A DNA stretch of 64,000 nucleotides from Arthrinium phaeospermum. Lineage: Eukaryota; Ascomycota; Sordariomycetes; Amphisphaeriales; Apiosporaceae. Shown here one piece after another: positions 46,553-57,471 of the stretch; position 1 is the first letter of the stretch; each line of letters opens with the position of its first letter. The notes under the pieces are model-generated. The model worked only from the letters and a program-made list of their open reading frames with translations. It did not search any database and was not told the DNA's origin. The stretch lies in the NCBI GenBank assembly GCA_006503535.1, contig QYRS01000003.1:1550001-1614000 (forward strand), read 5' to 3'. The position numbers and the translations under genes were made by a program.

Positions 46553-47361
46553 TCAGCCATACCTACTATAAGTAGGCCAAGGAAGTTGGATTCAGAGGGT
46601 TGAGAATAAAAGGGGATATATGGGAGGCGTTTCTTGGTAATATTTCAGGGTGGGAGGTGATATATATACCTAATGAGAGAGAAGCCATGCACATAGCGCT
46701 GGTGGGCGTTATAGGAGGGGATGGCGAGTGGCGAGTGGGAGGTCGTATACCCTGCCAGAATACACGTGTCTTGTTCCATCTTACTTTGAATGCAAATCGA
46801 TACAGCACAGGTGCGAGACTGATTTTATGCATGTTGGACTGCCATTAGTGGCGATGCCTATATGGCCATCAAACAGCAGTAACAGCATGCCATAAACCGG
46901 AACGCCGAGGGGAGTAAGACCAGGAAAAGTGTGGATATTGCTCGATAGGGGCCTCGCGGAGCCCGGGTGTCATGTACGGGGCAGGAACACAAAAACATAT
47001 TACTAGAATCATGACACGAATGCGAATGGTATTTTGGGGTGAAAGGGGGGCGCGCATGGGTTTCTGATGACAGTGGCACTCCCCCGATGATTGGGCGCAT
47101 CCATAACCAGCCAGGTTATATTTGCCCGGTTCGTTACAAGAACGCCATTTGGTCCGTAGAGCACCAACCTCTCGTCTCCTCTCCCCCAGAACGCCCAATT
47201 TCACTGCTCGCTGGCTCATCTCTCATGCCGAATAGAAAAGGCAAGCTCTACTATACTATACAACTGGTCTACGGCATACAACAAAGCGAGGACCAAAACC
47301 AGGACTGACTATCCTAGGCAACATGTCTTTTTGAGATGTGGCCGTTTTTCTTCTTTTTCTT
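46553..47361. other. Convergent 3' regions of het-c and the Ptc5-like gene
   Basis: About 0.8 kb between converging genes. Only short unconvincing frames on either strand; no RNA gene or repeat element recognised. Confidence 0.55.
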
Positions 47362-49297
47362 CTATAGCTTGGGCTTCGTAGTAGACTTGAGAGGGGTCGT
47401 GGCCTCTTGGTTCACAAGAACCTCGCCCGTCTTCTGGCCGTTGCCGAAGAAGATGACCTGGACGGTCAAGTCGTCCCTGTAGGCACATCACTTGTCAGCA
47501 AGAGAAACCATATGTGGTGGCAATCTGATAATGTGTAAGTACTTACCGGTATCGTCTTGACATGGGCGAGACCAGAGTCAGCAGAGCGCAGACCTGCTCC
47601 TCGTTCTTGCCTCCCAGGGCGTTGCGGATGAGATGTGTGGCGACGTTGCTGTCCTTAACAACAAACCGTTCCTTCTCGTTGGGGGAGATACCCCATTGTT
47701 GCAGTCGGATGGGCGTCTTCTGGCCGTCGGGGCCGTTGCCGTCCTTGGTCCCCTCAACGGGCAGGGTCTGTTTCGAGCCGAAGATCTTGGACCAGACCGA
47801 GTTGAACTGCGAGTTGGAGCCCTCCGTGGCCTGGGTCTCAACCCACTTGCCGACGAGGCCTACCACTTCCTCGTTGGTCAGCATCTCCCAAAGACCATCC
47901 GTTGCCATGACAAGGAAGTCACCACGCTCGGGCTGGATCTTGGTAGTGGTCACCACGGGCTCAGCCGTGACGTACGGAGGAGTCTTGAGGTGGGGTGAAT
48001 AACTGCGGCCGAAGAAACCCTTTCGGAGGCGGTCGGAGACATCTCTGGTCCATTTGTAGCTGGCATCGCCAAATGCCCGGGTAGGTTCCAGACCACCAAG
48101 GACTCTGCCGTTGTGTACAACACGCTCCTCGCCTGGGTGAGCTTTGCGCAAGCGGGCAGCTTCATTAGGGTTGTTGCCTGTCTGATCCTCGGAAAGAGGG
48201 GTGGCAGTCCACTTGCCGGAATCGCTTCGGCGTCCCAACACGGCTCGCGAGTCACCAGTGCATGCCACACGCAGCGTCTTCGAGGCGCTGTCGTAGAACG
48301 AGAGCAGGGCGCATGAGCCTGACAGGGCAGGCCCCAGAAGCTCGGCCGCAACCCGCTTCGAGTTGGACTTCAGAACCTTGTCTACACTTTCGTGGACGAT
48401 TTCGTGGTCCAGGCGCGTGAAACCAAGCTTCATGGCGGCGTCGATGGCGTCGGGCGAGGGAGGGGCGCCCAGCGCCGTAGCAGCCTTGTAGGTGGTGTTG
48501 AGCTCGCGGGCGACCGAGGTGATCAAAGTCTGGCGCAATTTGGCAGAGGTGGTCCAGCCAGCGTGGCCGTCGAAGACGCCCCAGAACATCCAATCGTTGG
48601 GTACCTCTCCAGTCTTGTGGGAATCGCGCGGCGTGACCTCGACAATCTTCTCGGCATGGTCGTCCTCGATGGGATTGTTGCTTGCCAGCTGGACGATATC
48701 GTATCGCAGGACTCCCTGTCCCCGGTTCACCATGTAAGAGACCTGGTTGTCCCGCAGCTTTTCGGTGGCTTGGTCGGGGGTAAGCATCTCGAGGATGTTG
48801 CCACCGCTGCCGTCGGCGCTCTTAGCGATGGGGCCCTCGCCGACAAATGTTCCGGTGTGCAGCTCGTCCGCGCCTACTACCAAGACGTTGCGGGTTGGCG
48901 CAGCATTGTTCGGGGTGTTGGTGGCGCCGGTCGAGTAGGGGCGCACTGCTGCGGCTTCGGATGAGGGGTCACCCTTGTAGGAATACCAGGCGCCGTAGCC
49001 GACAAGGCCCGAGACCAAAGCGACGGAGACTCTTCTGAAGTACATGGAGGACTGCAGCGGCTCACCTAGAGCATTTTGTCGCTGCTGAGATCGGGTTGCG
49101 TGGGTCGAGGAGGACGAGGAGGACGAGGAGGACGAGGAAGACAACGATCGCAGGCCGCCGAGCTTGGTGAGGCCAGTGTTGGCGGTGCAGTGGTGCTGCA
49201 GCAGTAGACCAACCTGTCGCGTGCGTACGTTTCGGGGCAGGCCTCGGACGGCGGTTTGACAGGTTGTCCGGAAAGCTCTCACGGCTGCAAAACGCAT
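47362..49297 (-). CDS. Mitochondrial PP2C, pyruvate dehydrogenase phosphatase-like (Ptc5/PDP1)
   Basis: Two exons, 49297..47547 and 47476..47362, with a 70-nt intron (GTAAGT donor, CTACAG acceptor), give 621 residues. The N-terminus is Arg-rich with no acidic residues for its first ~45 residues, then a Ser run (about 51-64) and a hydrophobic span (about 89-106). This suggests a mitochondrial presequence with an inner-membrane anchor. PP2C motifs follow: NPIEDDHAE (about 208-216), GVFDGHAGW (about 240-248), SGSCALLSF, ACTGDSRAVLG, LSEDQTGNNPNEAARL, GLEPTRAFGD, MATDGLWE and DSNVATHLIRNALGG. The last exon supplies DDLTVQVIFFGNG. The EDQTGxNxxE motif and size match yeast Ptc5 and mammalian PDP1, which dephosphorylate the E1-alpha subunit and activate the complex. 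Substrate identity is by family. Confidence 0.92.
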
Positions 49298-49774
49298 TTG
49301 GACCCGGGCAAGAAAGAGCGTCCGTGGCTCTTGTAATCCTTGAATGGAACTGTTGTTTGGAGGGAATCAAACGCGCCGTAAAGGTCGAACGGAGGACGAC
49401 AAGGTTAAGGACTCGGGTGTTTGGTGGGTCAAGGACGGATGAGGAAAGAGGGTTTCAATGCAGGCAATCCAGTGAAAGCACCAATCGGCGGGGAGGTATT
49501 GGAGCTCACTGGGGCTGCCACCTAATAGCGCTGGGGATTTGGGAGATATCCCCTGTAGTCTGGGCCTACAGTGGGTTGGCCAGTGTAAAGTACATACATA
49601 ACCTAGCTGACCCGATCTTTGTTCTCATCGATATCCGGGACTGTCACATGCGGAGCCGTCCCAAGATCAAACAACACCACGTATAAGAAGTATGTAAAAG
49701 TTAGCAGCTTCTTCTTTTTGTCGTGAACTGAGATTGATCCAATAAATGGTGGATAGCCCGGCCTCAAAGCCACG
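49298..49774. promoter_or_regulatory. Compact divergent promoter, Ptc5-like / KPWE protein
   Basis: Only 477 bases separate two head-to-head start codons, the shortest divergent spacing in the window, so the genes probably share a bidirectional promoter. No specific factor site was recognised. Confidence 0.5.
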
Positions 49775-50735
49775 ATGAACCCAAGCGAGGCCACTGCCTC
49801 GGATCCCAAGGCAAACGCAAGCCAAACCCCTCCTACTAGTGCAGCATCCTCCGGGAGCGCCAACATGGACACAGGACCCAACCATAACACGATCTATCGT
49901 GCCTTCGATAGCTACCCCTGGACCAAAGATCGCGTTTTCCAGGTAACTAATTGTCTTTTCCGTCCATGCCATGCTGCCTTTATTCTTACCTCAAATCGTG
50001 TTTGGTCGGATGCTGAAACGGACATACCCCAGGAACAACTCTCCAAGGAGCTGTACACACAACATGGCTCCAGCCCGGCGGAAATAGCGCTCTCCTGCCG
50101 GATCAAGCGATTCGAGGACAAGGTCAACATCAAAGTAGACCCCGCCACGTACCAAGCCTACCGCGACGAGGGCCCGAAGCCCCAGGTAGACCTGGTGCCT
50201 CAGTTCCTCCTCGAGCAGGAGCGTCTCCACGAGGTAAGCTGTCTTACCCCCTTGGCTGAGTGGCGCTGAGACCTGATGCCATCCTTTTTGTTCTTCTCAG
50301 CCGGACCTACGGAAGCGCAGATACGCTGCATTGACAGGAGACTGGGGTGATGCGCCGGCCGACCAGATCCCTTCCGGCCAACTTGCTGATCCCGCTACTG
50401 GAGGGCTGACTGCGCCTCTATGGCAACTGGCAGCCCCCAAGGCCGATCTGTATATAAAGAAAGACGATCTGGCTTCAGGAGACGGGGGAAAGGAGCCGTA
50501 TCCCAAAAAGTTTGAAGAGATCATTGAATTTCTCCAGAGTGGGAAAGAGATTCCTGGCATTCAGAAGATCCCCGATACTGTGATCAGCGATCCGGTAAGA
50601 TGACTTGTCTCCAGGGCTTATATATCCCTGATCTGATTTGTCTCTCGAATTAACTGACTATATATCCAGTCGATAACTACCACGACCGGTCGCCCAGTAC
50701 CCCTGAAGCCGTGGGAGAAGAGACCCGCCAACTAG
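49775..50735 (+). CDS. KPWE-motif protein (DUF5572-like), candidate Pex39 orthologue
   Basis: Four exons, 49775..49942, 50033..50233, 50301..50594 and 50670..50735, give 242 residues; all introns are in phase 0. After a disordered leader comes YRAFDSYPWTKDRVF, then a helical region ending RIKRFEDKVNIKVDPATYQAY. This resembles a short helical domain of fungal DUF5572 proteins. A second conserved block precedes KFEEIIEFLQSGKEIPGI. The protein ends with GRPVPLKPWEKRPAN, with KPWE at about 234-237. A C-terminal K/R-PWE motif preceded by an IPGI-type segment is the hallmark of the recently described peroxin Pex39 (human C6orf226, yeast Yjr012c), which assists Pex7 in PTS2 protein import. The family link is from memory of that motif. 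This protein is longer than Pex39 because of the N-terminal helical domain, so another KPWE protein is possible. Confidence 0.78.
49943..50032 (+). other. 90-nt intron without stop codon in the KPWE-protein gene
   Basis: GTAACT donor, CTGAAAC branch-like site and CCCCAG acceptor. Its length is a multiple of three and it has no in-frame stop, so retention would add 30 residues. The spliced form matches the family spacing (YPWTKDRVFQEQLSKEL) better. Confidence 0.65.
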
Positions 50736-51930
50736 ATTACGCTTACAAGCCATCACTCAGTTAGCAGGGTGATTGAGAAGCGCCATACTTATATTTATGT
50801 AGCACTATCTGGCTACTATCGTGTGCTTCACTTATTAGCATTAAGTGTTGGCATCTTGCCCAGGTTTTGGGCCCGTGTTTCACTGAAGTGAGTGCTGTGG
50901 GTGCTGTCGACCTTAGCTGCCAGGGGCTTAACGTAGCGGGCTCCTGGACAGATTGAAAACAGTCACCATGGTCGCATCAGTCTTGGAAGTTCAGGGTGCC
51001 CAGGAGAAATGATTCGTTCTTCTAAAGACTGGCTACCTCGATCTAACCGTCAATGCCATAAACTGTTCCAGACTTCTCCTAGTCATAGGGATATCTATCT
51101 TCCTTGCCAGAATACACAAACAAAACAGCTTTGAACACAATGCTAAAGATTCTATGAATCATTTCTTCTTTCCTCGACTCTACTCCCATCCAATCTTTTT
51201 TTTTCTCGTTTTCTTTTTAAAACACGCGCAAATCGAAGCCTTCCTCAAGCCTCAGTATGTGCCCCTCCATTGAGTGTATATCGTACGTACACCAAGCAGG
51301 TTACACCAACAAGTCGGTTGGCATGTTGGGCCATATGAAGGACCACCTAGAACTGAGAAATGGAGATGGACGACAAACGTGACAGAAAAATGAATCATCA
51401 ACGGTGGAAGTATCGGTTCGTCCACCGCTCATCCAAGTGGTGGTTTCGGTTTGAGGGTAAGCGAGGTATGATCGATGGACGCCCCAGATGCTCGACTTCG
51501 TATCGCAAAAACCGTAAGGATGATGTGTCCAAGGCACCATCGACCAGGCAGTAGCCCGCCGTGGTGTAGGATGTCATAGACGTATGATTCTGTAAAAGAT
51601 TTCCTCAAGATGCTCAGATGTCGGTGGTCCCAAGGCTGAACCGATGTGAGATGTCTAGTTGCTTTTGGAGAAGTCGAAAAGAGTCGAGATGAGAGGACGC
51701 AATGCAGAACGAAACGCCAAGGTCGGCGAGGTATCGATACAACTTTAATCGGTCACTTCATGTGGCCGTCGAGATTATGTATTACTGCTGACTGGTTCTG
51801 TTAGACTTCGACCATAGAGGGAGCGAGACCAAACCACGCTGGCAGGGATGGAGCAGTCAGTTGACTTACTGAAAGACCAAAATGGGGTTCGCTCGATGTA
51901 TGCGAACGCATGGCAAGATGAGCCGCTCCA
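50736..51930. other. Convergent 3' regions of the KPWE and PUF genes
   Basis: 1.2 kb between converging genes. It includes a T-rich patch near 51195-51215. PUF mRNAs often have long 3' UTRs, which would explain the size. No gene was recognised. Confidence 0.55.
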
Positions 51931-54772
51931 TCACTGGTATGAACGGCTCCATCTGGCGTTCTGAGGCATCCGGCCTATGTTGGTGGTGACGCAAGGGCCG
52001 GGACGGGTGGCCACGGCAGGGTTGGTGCAAAGCATCCCAACTCGAGAGCCAAACTTGGAACCTCGAAGAGACACCATGTGCTTACGAATATGAGCAGCAA
52101 CAATCTCGCGATGCTGGGGGCTGGCATTGGTGAGAATGTACTGAATCAGATAATTGCCATACTGGTCGCTGGCAATGTCAATCAGCGGGATTCGAGGTCG
52201 GTCCACACGACCCTCGCAGACACGATCGAGATAGCGAGCAAGAAATTCGGGGCCACCGATCTTCAGACACTTCTCGACTACCTTGGATGCGTATTGATCC
52301 ATACTGTACTCGGCTGCAAAACGAATGACGTGGTCGATAGCGCGGCTGCGGTCGGCAGGTGCACCATGCTCGCAAATATGCTGAATACACCAGTTCCCGA
52401 ACTGCCCATGGGCAACGATGTCGATGTTCTGGAGAACCTCCTCGATGCAAGGTCGCTGTCGGCATGGTTAGCCATCATACTCGCCAGACAGTAATGTTTC
52501 ACCTGCAAATAGGAACATACCTTGTCCTCCTCAAGACAATTCTCGAAGATGTTCTGGACGACCAAACTGCCAGTCTCGCCGAGGGCAACATCATGCCACA
52601 TACCCTCCAAAGCATCGTTGACATACTTCATGATCTGAGGAGGTGACTCGGTCCATCGGAGTTCAAACAGCTTCTGCCAGACATGGCAAGCGTAGCGGTG
52701 GATGACGGTCTTGGGAATGTCGCGGAGCAGTTCGCCAACCATATGGCACTTGTAGTCCTCTGGGACGGAGTCAAAGGCCTTCTGGATAACGTGGCAGCCA
52801 AAAGGATCCATCGAAAGGTTCAGTGTGTGGCCGCGAACGGCCTCGGCGATCTTGATGACTTGTTCCGGGGTACCATGCTCAAAGCAGCGTTGCACGAGGA
52901 AATTGCCGAAGCGGTTGACCATCAAAGCATGGGCCTGAAGGATGATCGCATCGACAATCTCGTACTTCTGATCCGGAGTGCCCACCTTGAGCTTCTGCTG
53001 GAGGAAGATGGAGGCCTGCTGATCATTGTTGCACACAATCTTGTCGACGATGTATTTCCAGTTGCAGTTGACGTTACGGTCCAGAAGGCGACGGTAGTTC
53101 AGCGGTTCGGTCGTAGGTAGGTAAGTTGGGCCTTCCGTTGCCACAGGCTGCTAAGTATCACATGTCAGTAACGATTCTTGGGTGGTAACAATAAGCCTGA
53201 GCTACCAGATTTACTTACCTCGGTTTTCCATGGACCTCCAGATGAAGATGAGGTAAACTCGGTGGCCAGGGGAGACAAGGGAGTGCCGACGGGAGCTTGC
53301 TGCTGGTTGGCGTATGGTCCCATGCCCAACGGGTATTGGCCGGAACCAGGCATGTTTCCAGCGCCTGCATCGAAGGGCATCTGACCATAGTTGTTGTAGC
53401 CGTTGCCGTAACTGGCCTGACTGCCGAAGGATGTTGAACCAAAACGGCTATCGTGGCTACGGCCACCTCGTCGGCCTCCTGGTGCTCGGACAGTCATGTC
53501 GTTGTAATCAGGCGTCAAGCGATCGTTGCGATACAGATCGCCAGATCCTCCGTTGTAGTTGACAGGGGGTTCCATGAAGCCTTGATGACCGTTGCGGGGA
53601 CCCCAAGCGCCATTCTGATGCATCTCATTGCCAGAGTAGCCGTTCGGGTTCTGAACCATGTTCTGGCCAGGTCGAGAGCCATTGCCCCAGATAGCACGCG
53701 CTCGGTTGAAACCATTCGCCGAATAAGCCTCGCTGATATCTGAACGAGAGTCATCGAAACCGTTCCAGTTGTTAGCCTGTTCTCGATTCGGCTGAGGGGG
53801 AAGGATGGTGCTTGGTCCACCAATGGCAGGGCCGCTCGGAACTTCCTGTTCAGTAGCATAGTCACCTCCGGGAATGGGCGGGCTAGAGCCGAACTCTGGC
53901 TTGACGGGCTGGCCCTTGAGGTTGCTGATCTCATTCTGGGCATCGGCCAAAGCTTTCTTCAAACGATTGACCTCGTCTTCGCTAGACTGGCCGACATTCG
54001 TGGCAGCACTGGTGGGTCGAGTCGAGGGGGCAGTCGTGTCGAAGTCCTCCGTGGCGGGCGTGTCTGGCATCGAATGGCTGGAAAGATGATGGCCTGGGTT
54101 CAAGTAGGAGGCACCATGGGCCGCAAACTTGTAAGCCTCTCCCTGCTTCTGTAGTTTGGCAGATTGCTCCGTGAGGTCAGCAAGGAGTCTATCCATAGGA
54201 CTCGAGTCGGGAGTGCCAGAAGTGTCCGAAGGACCCAGTGCATCGTGGTTCAGCTTCATCTTCTTCGCCCACTAGTCAGTTTTCTGATTCCCCGAAGTGA
54301 ATGATGCGTGATGACAAAGTGACAACGATGGATGTTGGAGCAAGGGCAACCTACCTTAGGACAGCTCTGATTGACCAGAGAAGCCGTGGAGATAGTCAAT
54401 GACTTCTTGAGAGATGGCTTTGCCATAGTCTGATCCTAGGTTGTAGCTTGTCAGTCCTACTCGATCATCCGATGTATCTACCTAGCCTCGGAGCTTGGGA
54501 ACAATGCACTTGTAGATGGTGTTGAAGGGTAGCGCAGGCTTGGTTGTTCAGAAAGGGCGATGCGAAACCACACGCAGATAGATGCCTGCTTGGTTGCTTG
54601 GCCAAAGACGTGGGTGGGAAGTGGGATGGGAACGAGGAGAAAAAACAAACCTGCTTACCTCTACAACAGCCGAATCGACATCGACATGCATGATGTTATC
54701 CTCCATGGTCACACTCTTGGATGCAAGAGGTCGACGGACGACCGGTGAGCCAGTGGAAGCATTGCCAACCAT
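51931..54772 (-). CDS. PUF (Pumilio) family RNA-binding protein
   Basis: Five-exon model, 54772..54659, 54435..54355, 54271..53219, 53150..52521 and 52455..51931, giving 800 residues. Exons 1-2 are the least certain. The N-terminal half is disordered (Asn, Gly, Ser, Gln) with a short coiled coil near EDEVNRLKKALADAQNEISNLKG. The PUF domain (about 440-790) shows at least seven repeats: NRFGNFLVQRC, DPFGCHVIQKAF, HRYACHVWQKLF, ETGSLVVQNIF, GQFGNWCIQHI, DQYASKVVEKC and DQYGNYLIQYI. Recognition residues of the last three repeats read N/Q, S/E and N/Q, the code for a 5'-UGU core, and two earlier repeats have C/Q (adenine). PUF proteins bind 3' UTRs and repress or localise mRNAs. This type, with SMDPFGCHVIQKAFDSVPEDYKC, is widespread in Pezizomycotina, but I cannot name a characterised orthologue. 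Confidence 0.9.
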
Positions 54773-55721
54773 CTTGGAGCCGAATCTGTGGATTGTTGGA
54801 CTTGAGGTGGGATTTTCTGCACGTTTGATGACCTAAGTTCTCAAAACAAAATTGCAAGATGGCAGATATGCCCTGGATAGCAAGCAGAATAGATCAAATA
54901 TGGTGGGAGAAAGGGAAGAAGGAAAGGGAGCCTCGGGTCTGGTGGAAACGCAGTACCGTGCCTGTGACCGGAGTTGAGATGTGGTGGAAGATGGGACGAG
55001 CGTGAGAGGAAGATGTGAAGGTGACGAGAATTATTTTGATGGATTACAGCTGCAGTGGGTAGCTGTAGCTGTGGAAAATTTGCAGAAGAGGGCAGGTACC
55101 CGTACTTGCTTGGATACCTAGCTGCGTACAAGCAGAAGTAAGAGCTCTCCGGGGCCGTTCCTGCTTCCTTGTATGTCCTCTTGGACTAAAAGGCGGATGG
55201 GCTCGTAGGATACAGAACAAGCCCCGTTGATACTTTTGGATGTTCAAGTGTGAATTTGGTTCCGGCCCAATCAACAGCGACGGCGACTGTGTACGGAAGC
55301 TGCTCTCAGAAACGGGTCTACTTGGTATGGCATCCAGCGGTGCGTGGTCTTACCAACGTGCATTATACGCCGTGATCTGCATCACAAGGAAGTCATAAGA
55401 CACTTGCTGGGGTTATAACATCCAAAAGTCAGGGGAGATGCACTCTTCCATCCTCAGACCGAGTCCAGGTAAACAATGTATAAAGTTGCAATGACAACCG
55501 CAATGCTACTCTCCAATACGTCTTATTGCAAGTCATCTTGCAATGCAAGATGCAGGCCTATGCTCTTGTCAGGCGCGACCTTGGCCTGGATCTGTGATTA
55601 TGTCATATTCGCTTTCCATTCGAAGCTCGATTCTAGGAGACAACCAACAGGCAACAGAGTGGGATGTGGCTTTTCCCATCATACTCAACAGGGGGTTTTG
55701 CCCCCCGATAGTAACACATTG

Positions 55722-55763
55722 GCCCGGCACCACCGTTGTAATAAACAAGCATTGGTGCCGGGC
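55722..55763. repeat. Perfect 11-bp inverted repeat (hairpin) with 20-base loop
   Basis: Arms GCCCGGCACCA (55722-55732) and TGGTGCCGGGC (55753-55763) are exactly complementary. A smaller GGGGG/CCCCC hairpin lies about 30 bases upstream. Origin unknown: a transposon relic or a structured RNA are both possible. Confidence 0.75.
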
Positions 55764-56275
55764 TTGCAAGTTGAAGCATTTTTCTTTGCTATGCCAAATT
55801 GGCAAGAAGGGAACAGCTACAAGGCTGCCAACGGGGTTGTGAGCCCCTATATGTATGGTTTTGTGAACATAGGGGTGATGTTAACATATTTTGTTTGCCG
55901 TTATCGGGTACGAAGGGGTAGACTGTCTACACCATATAGCCAACACCCCGTGCAAATCTACCCGAGCAGAACATGCATCTCCGTAGCACAGACAGTATCC
56001 CAAATCATACAGATTTGATGTACACTACCCTGGCCTTTCCCAACTACCGGATTGGAGGCTTCGCAGAGCCTGGCCAACACCAGCCCTAGCTGCCCTTGTC
56101 GGAGTGCCTGAGGGGTCATTTCTATGCTCGCGTACTGTATGAGGGCATAGCCAAAGCTGCCACATGCCTAGACTGTTGTACATATATTACAGGTGGTCGT
56201 AGTTCTGCGCAATTGCTCATTTCTTTCCTCGCTCTGGTACTGGTAGGGGTTAGCATTGCCGATGTGCGCTTGGGT

Positions 56276-56299
56276 GTTGCTGTTGCTGTTGCTGTTGCT
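56276..56299. repeat. GTTGCT hexanucleotide repeat (four copies)
   Basis: Four exact GTTGCT units in a row, about 80 bases beyond the stop codon of the mS33 gene. Confidence 0.9.
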
Positions 56300-56380
56300 T
56301 ACCAGCTGGAGCAGTCCTCTTCTTCTTCGGCGGTTGCTTGCCTCGTTGACGCACACTGCAGAAACCGTTAGCCGGGTGCT

Positions 56381-56715
56381 CTAACCCATCATTGTCCTGG
56401 TAGCTACGAACCCTGCAATATGTTCCTGCCAGTCCTCAAACTCCTCGTTCACACCCTCCAGTTCGAGATGCTTGAAGTCCTTGAGGAGCTCGTTCAGGCT
56501 CGGGCCCTTCGGGGGGTAGTACTTGGCCAGCGAAGGTCCTCTTAATCGCTGTCGCAGAATTTTGTTGCCCATGCGGATGCCATCGGGGTTGTACGTCGTC
56601 GAGAAGATTTCGCATTGCGCCTGCAATTGGTTAGTATTGGTGTCTTGGCCGCTCGAGCGGTAACAAGTGTACGAACCTTCATGAGGCTCAACAACCTCGC
56701 TCGTGGCACTGCCAT
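56381..56715 (-). CDS. Mitochondrial small ribosomal subunit protein mS33 (Rsm27/MRPS33)
   Basis: Two exons, 56715..56677 and 56620..56381, with a 56-nt intron (GTTCGT donor, ACTAACC branch, TTGCAG acceptor), give 92 residues. The protein starts MAVPRARLLSLMKAQCEIFS, then TTYNPDGIRMGNKILRQRLRGPSLAKYYPP and a Leu-rich helix LNELLKDFKHLEL. This matches the mS33 family, about 100 residues, a component of the mitochondrial 37S subunit. The first 13 codons sit alone on a tiny exon, so the gene is easily missed or truncated by ORF-only annotation. It diverges from the RNase III gene. Confidence 0.92.
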
Positions 56716-57471
56716 CTTGTCCAGAGCATGGGTTTAATGGATTGTTAGGATGCAGTCAAGTCGTCGCGAACTAAAAGTCAATGTACCTCGAAGCTCAATT
56801 GCGCCGGCCACCCTATCGATAAAAATGGGCCCGCATCATCACAGTGCGTTCGACTAGCTAACTCTGCGGCTACACACTGTGACAACCTACAATTCCGATA
56901 TCAATAATGCATACGGAGTACCTAGGCACATAAAGCTCATGGATGTCAAATAAACGATTGAAGCATTGAATGATGCTTGATTCTCATAATTTCCAGTGCT
57001 TACTTGCTGCCTCCCGTGTAGGTATTCAATGGCCACCAAATGCTCAGCAAACGCGGGTTTTACAGTGTAGATAGGTACTTACTTACTAGACGGATGTCCT
57101 AACGTACTGTTCGGGCTGTGTGGTTTCAACGGGCTCCCAACTCAATTGTAAAAATAGCTCTATCAAATGGCAATAAGCAGAAGAAATGCCTTTCTATTGA
57201 TATCCAACGCTTCCCAGGAAACATCAATTTTGGGTTATTGATAGGGCCTTCGTTTTCTACCTACCTGTTAGGGTCTCAGGGTCGATGATTTACCAGTACA
57301 GCCGGTGGCTCGTGCGTTGGGAATCAAACATCATTCAATGCCAGTTAATATCAAACAACATCATTTTTTTTCGTCCTGAGCAAGGCTGACTTCCCACCTC
57401 TGTCGGCTGCCAAAACTCATCTTGGTCACCATATCATCAACGCGTGCTGATCACTCACTGCAGTGCTCACG
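56716..57471. other. Divergent promoter region, mS33 / RNase III
   Basis: 756 bases between divergent starts, AT-rich, with TACC-type motifs near 57075-57090 and 57260-57270. No other gene was recognised. Confidence 0.6.

Larger units (their letters stand above)
54773..56380. other. Intergenic region upstream of the PUF gene
   Basis: 1.6 kb between tandem minus-strand genes. It contains two neighbouring hairpin-forming sequences at 55690-55765 and a GTTGCT repeat. The open frame at 55476..56018 (180 codons, plus) has no recognisable domain. Confidence 0.5.

Noticed and set aside
55476..56018. 180-codon open frame upstream of the PUF gene.
   Set aside because: No recognisable domain, composition like translated noncoding DNA, and it spans the two hairpins.
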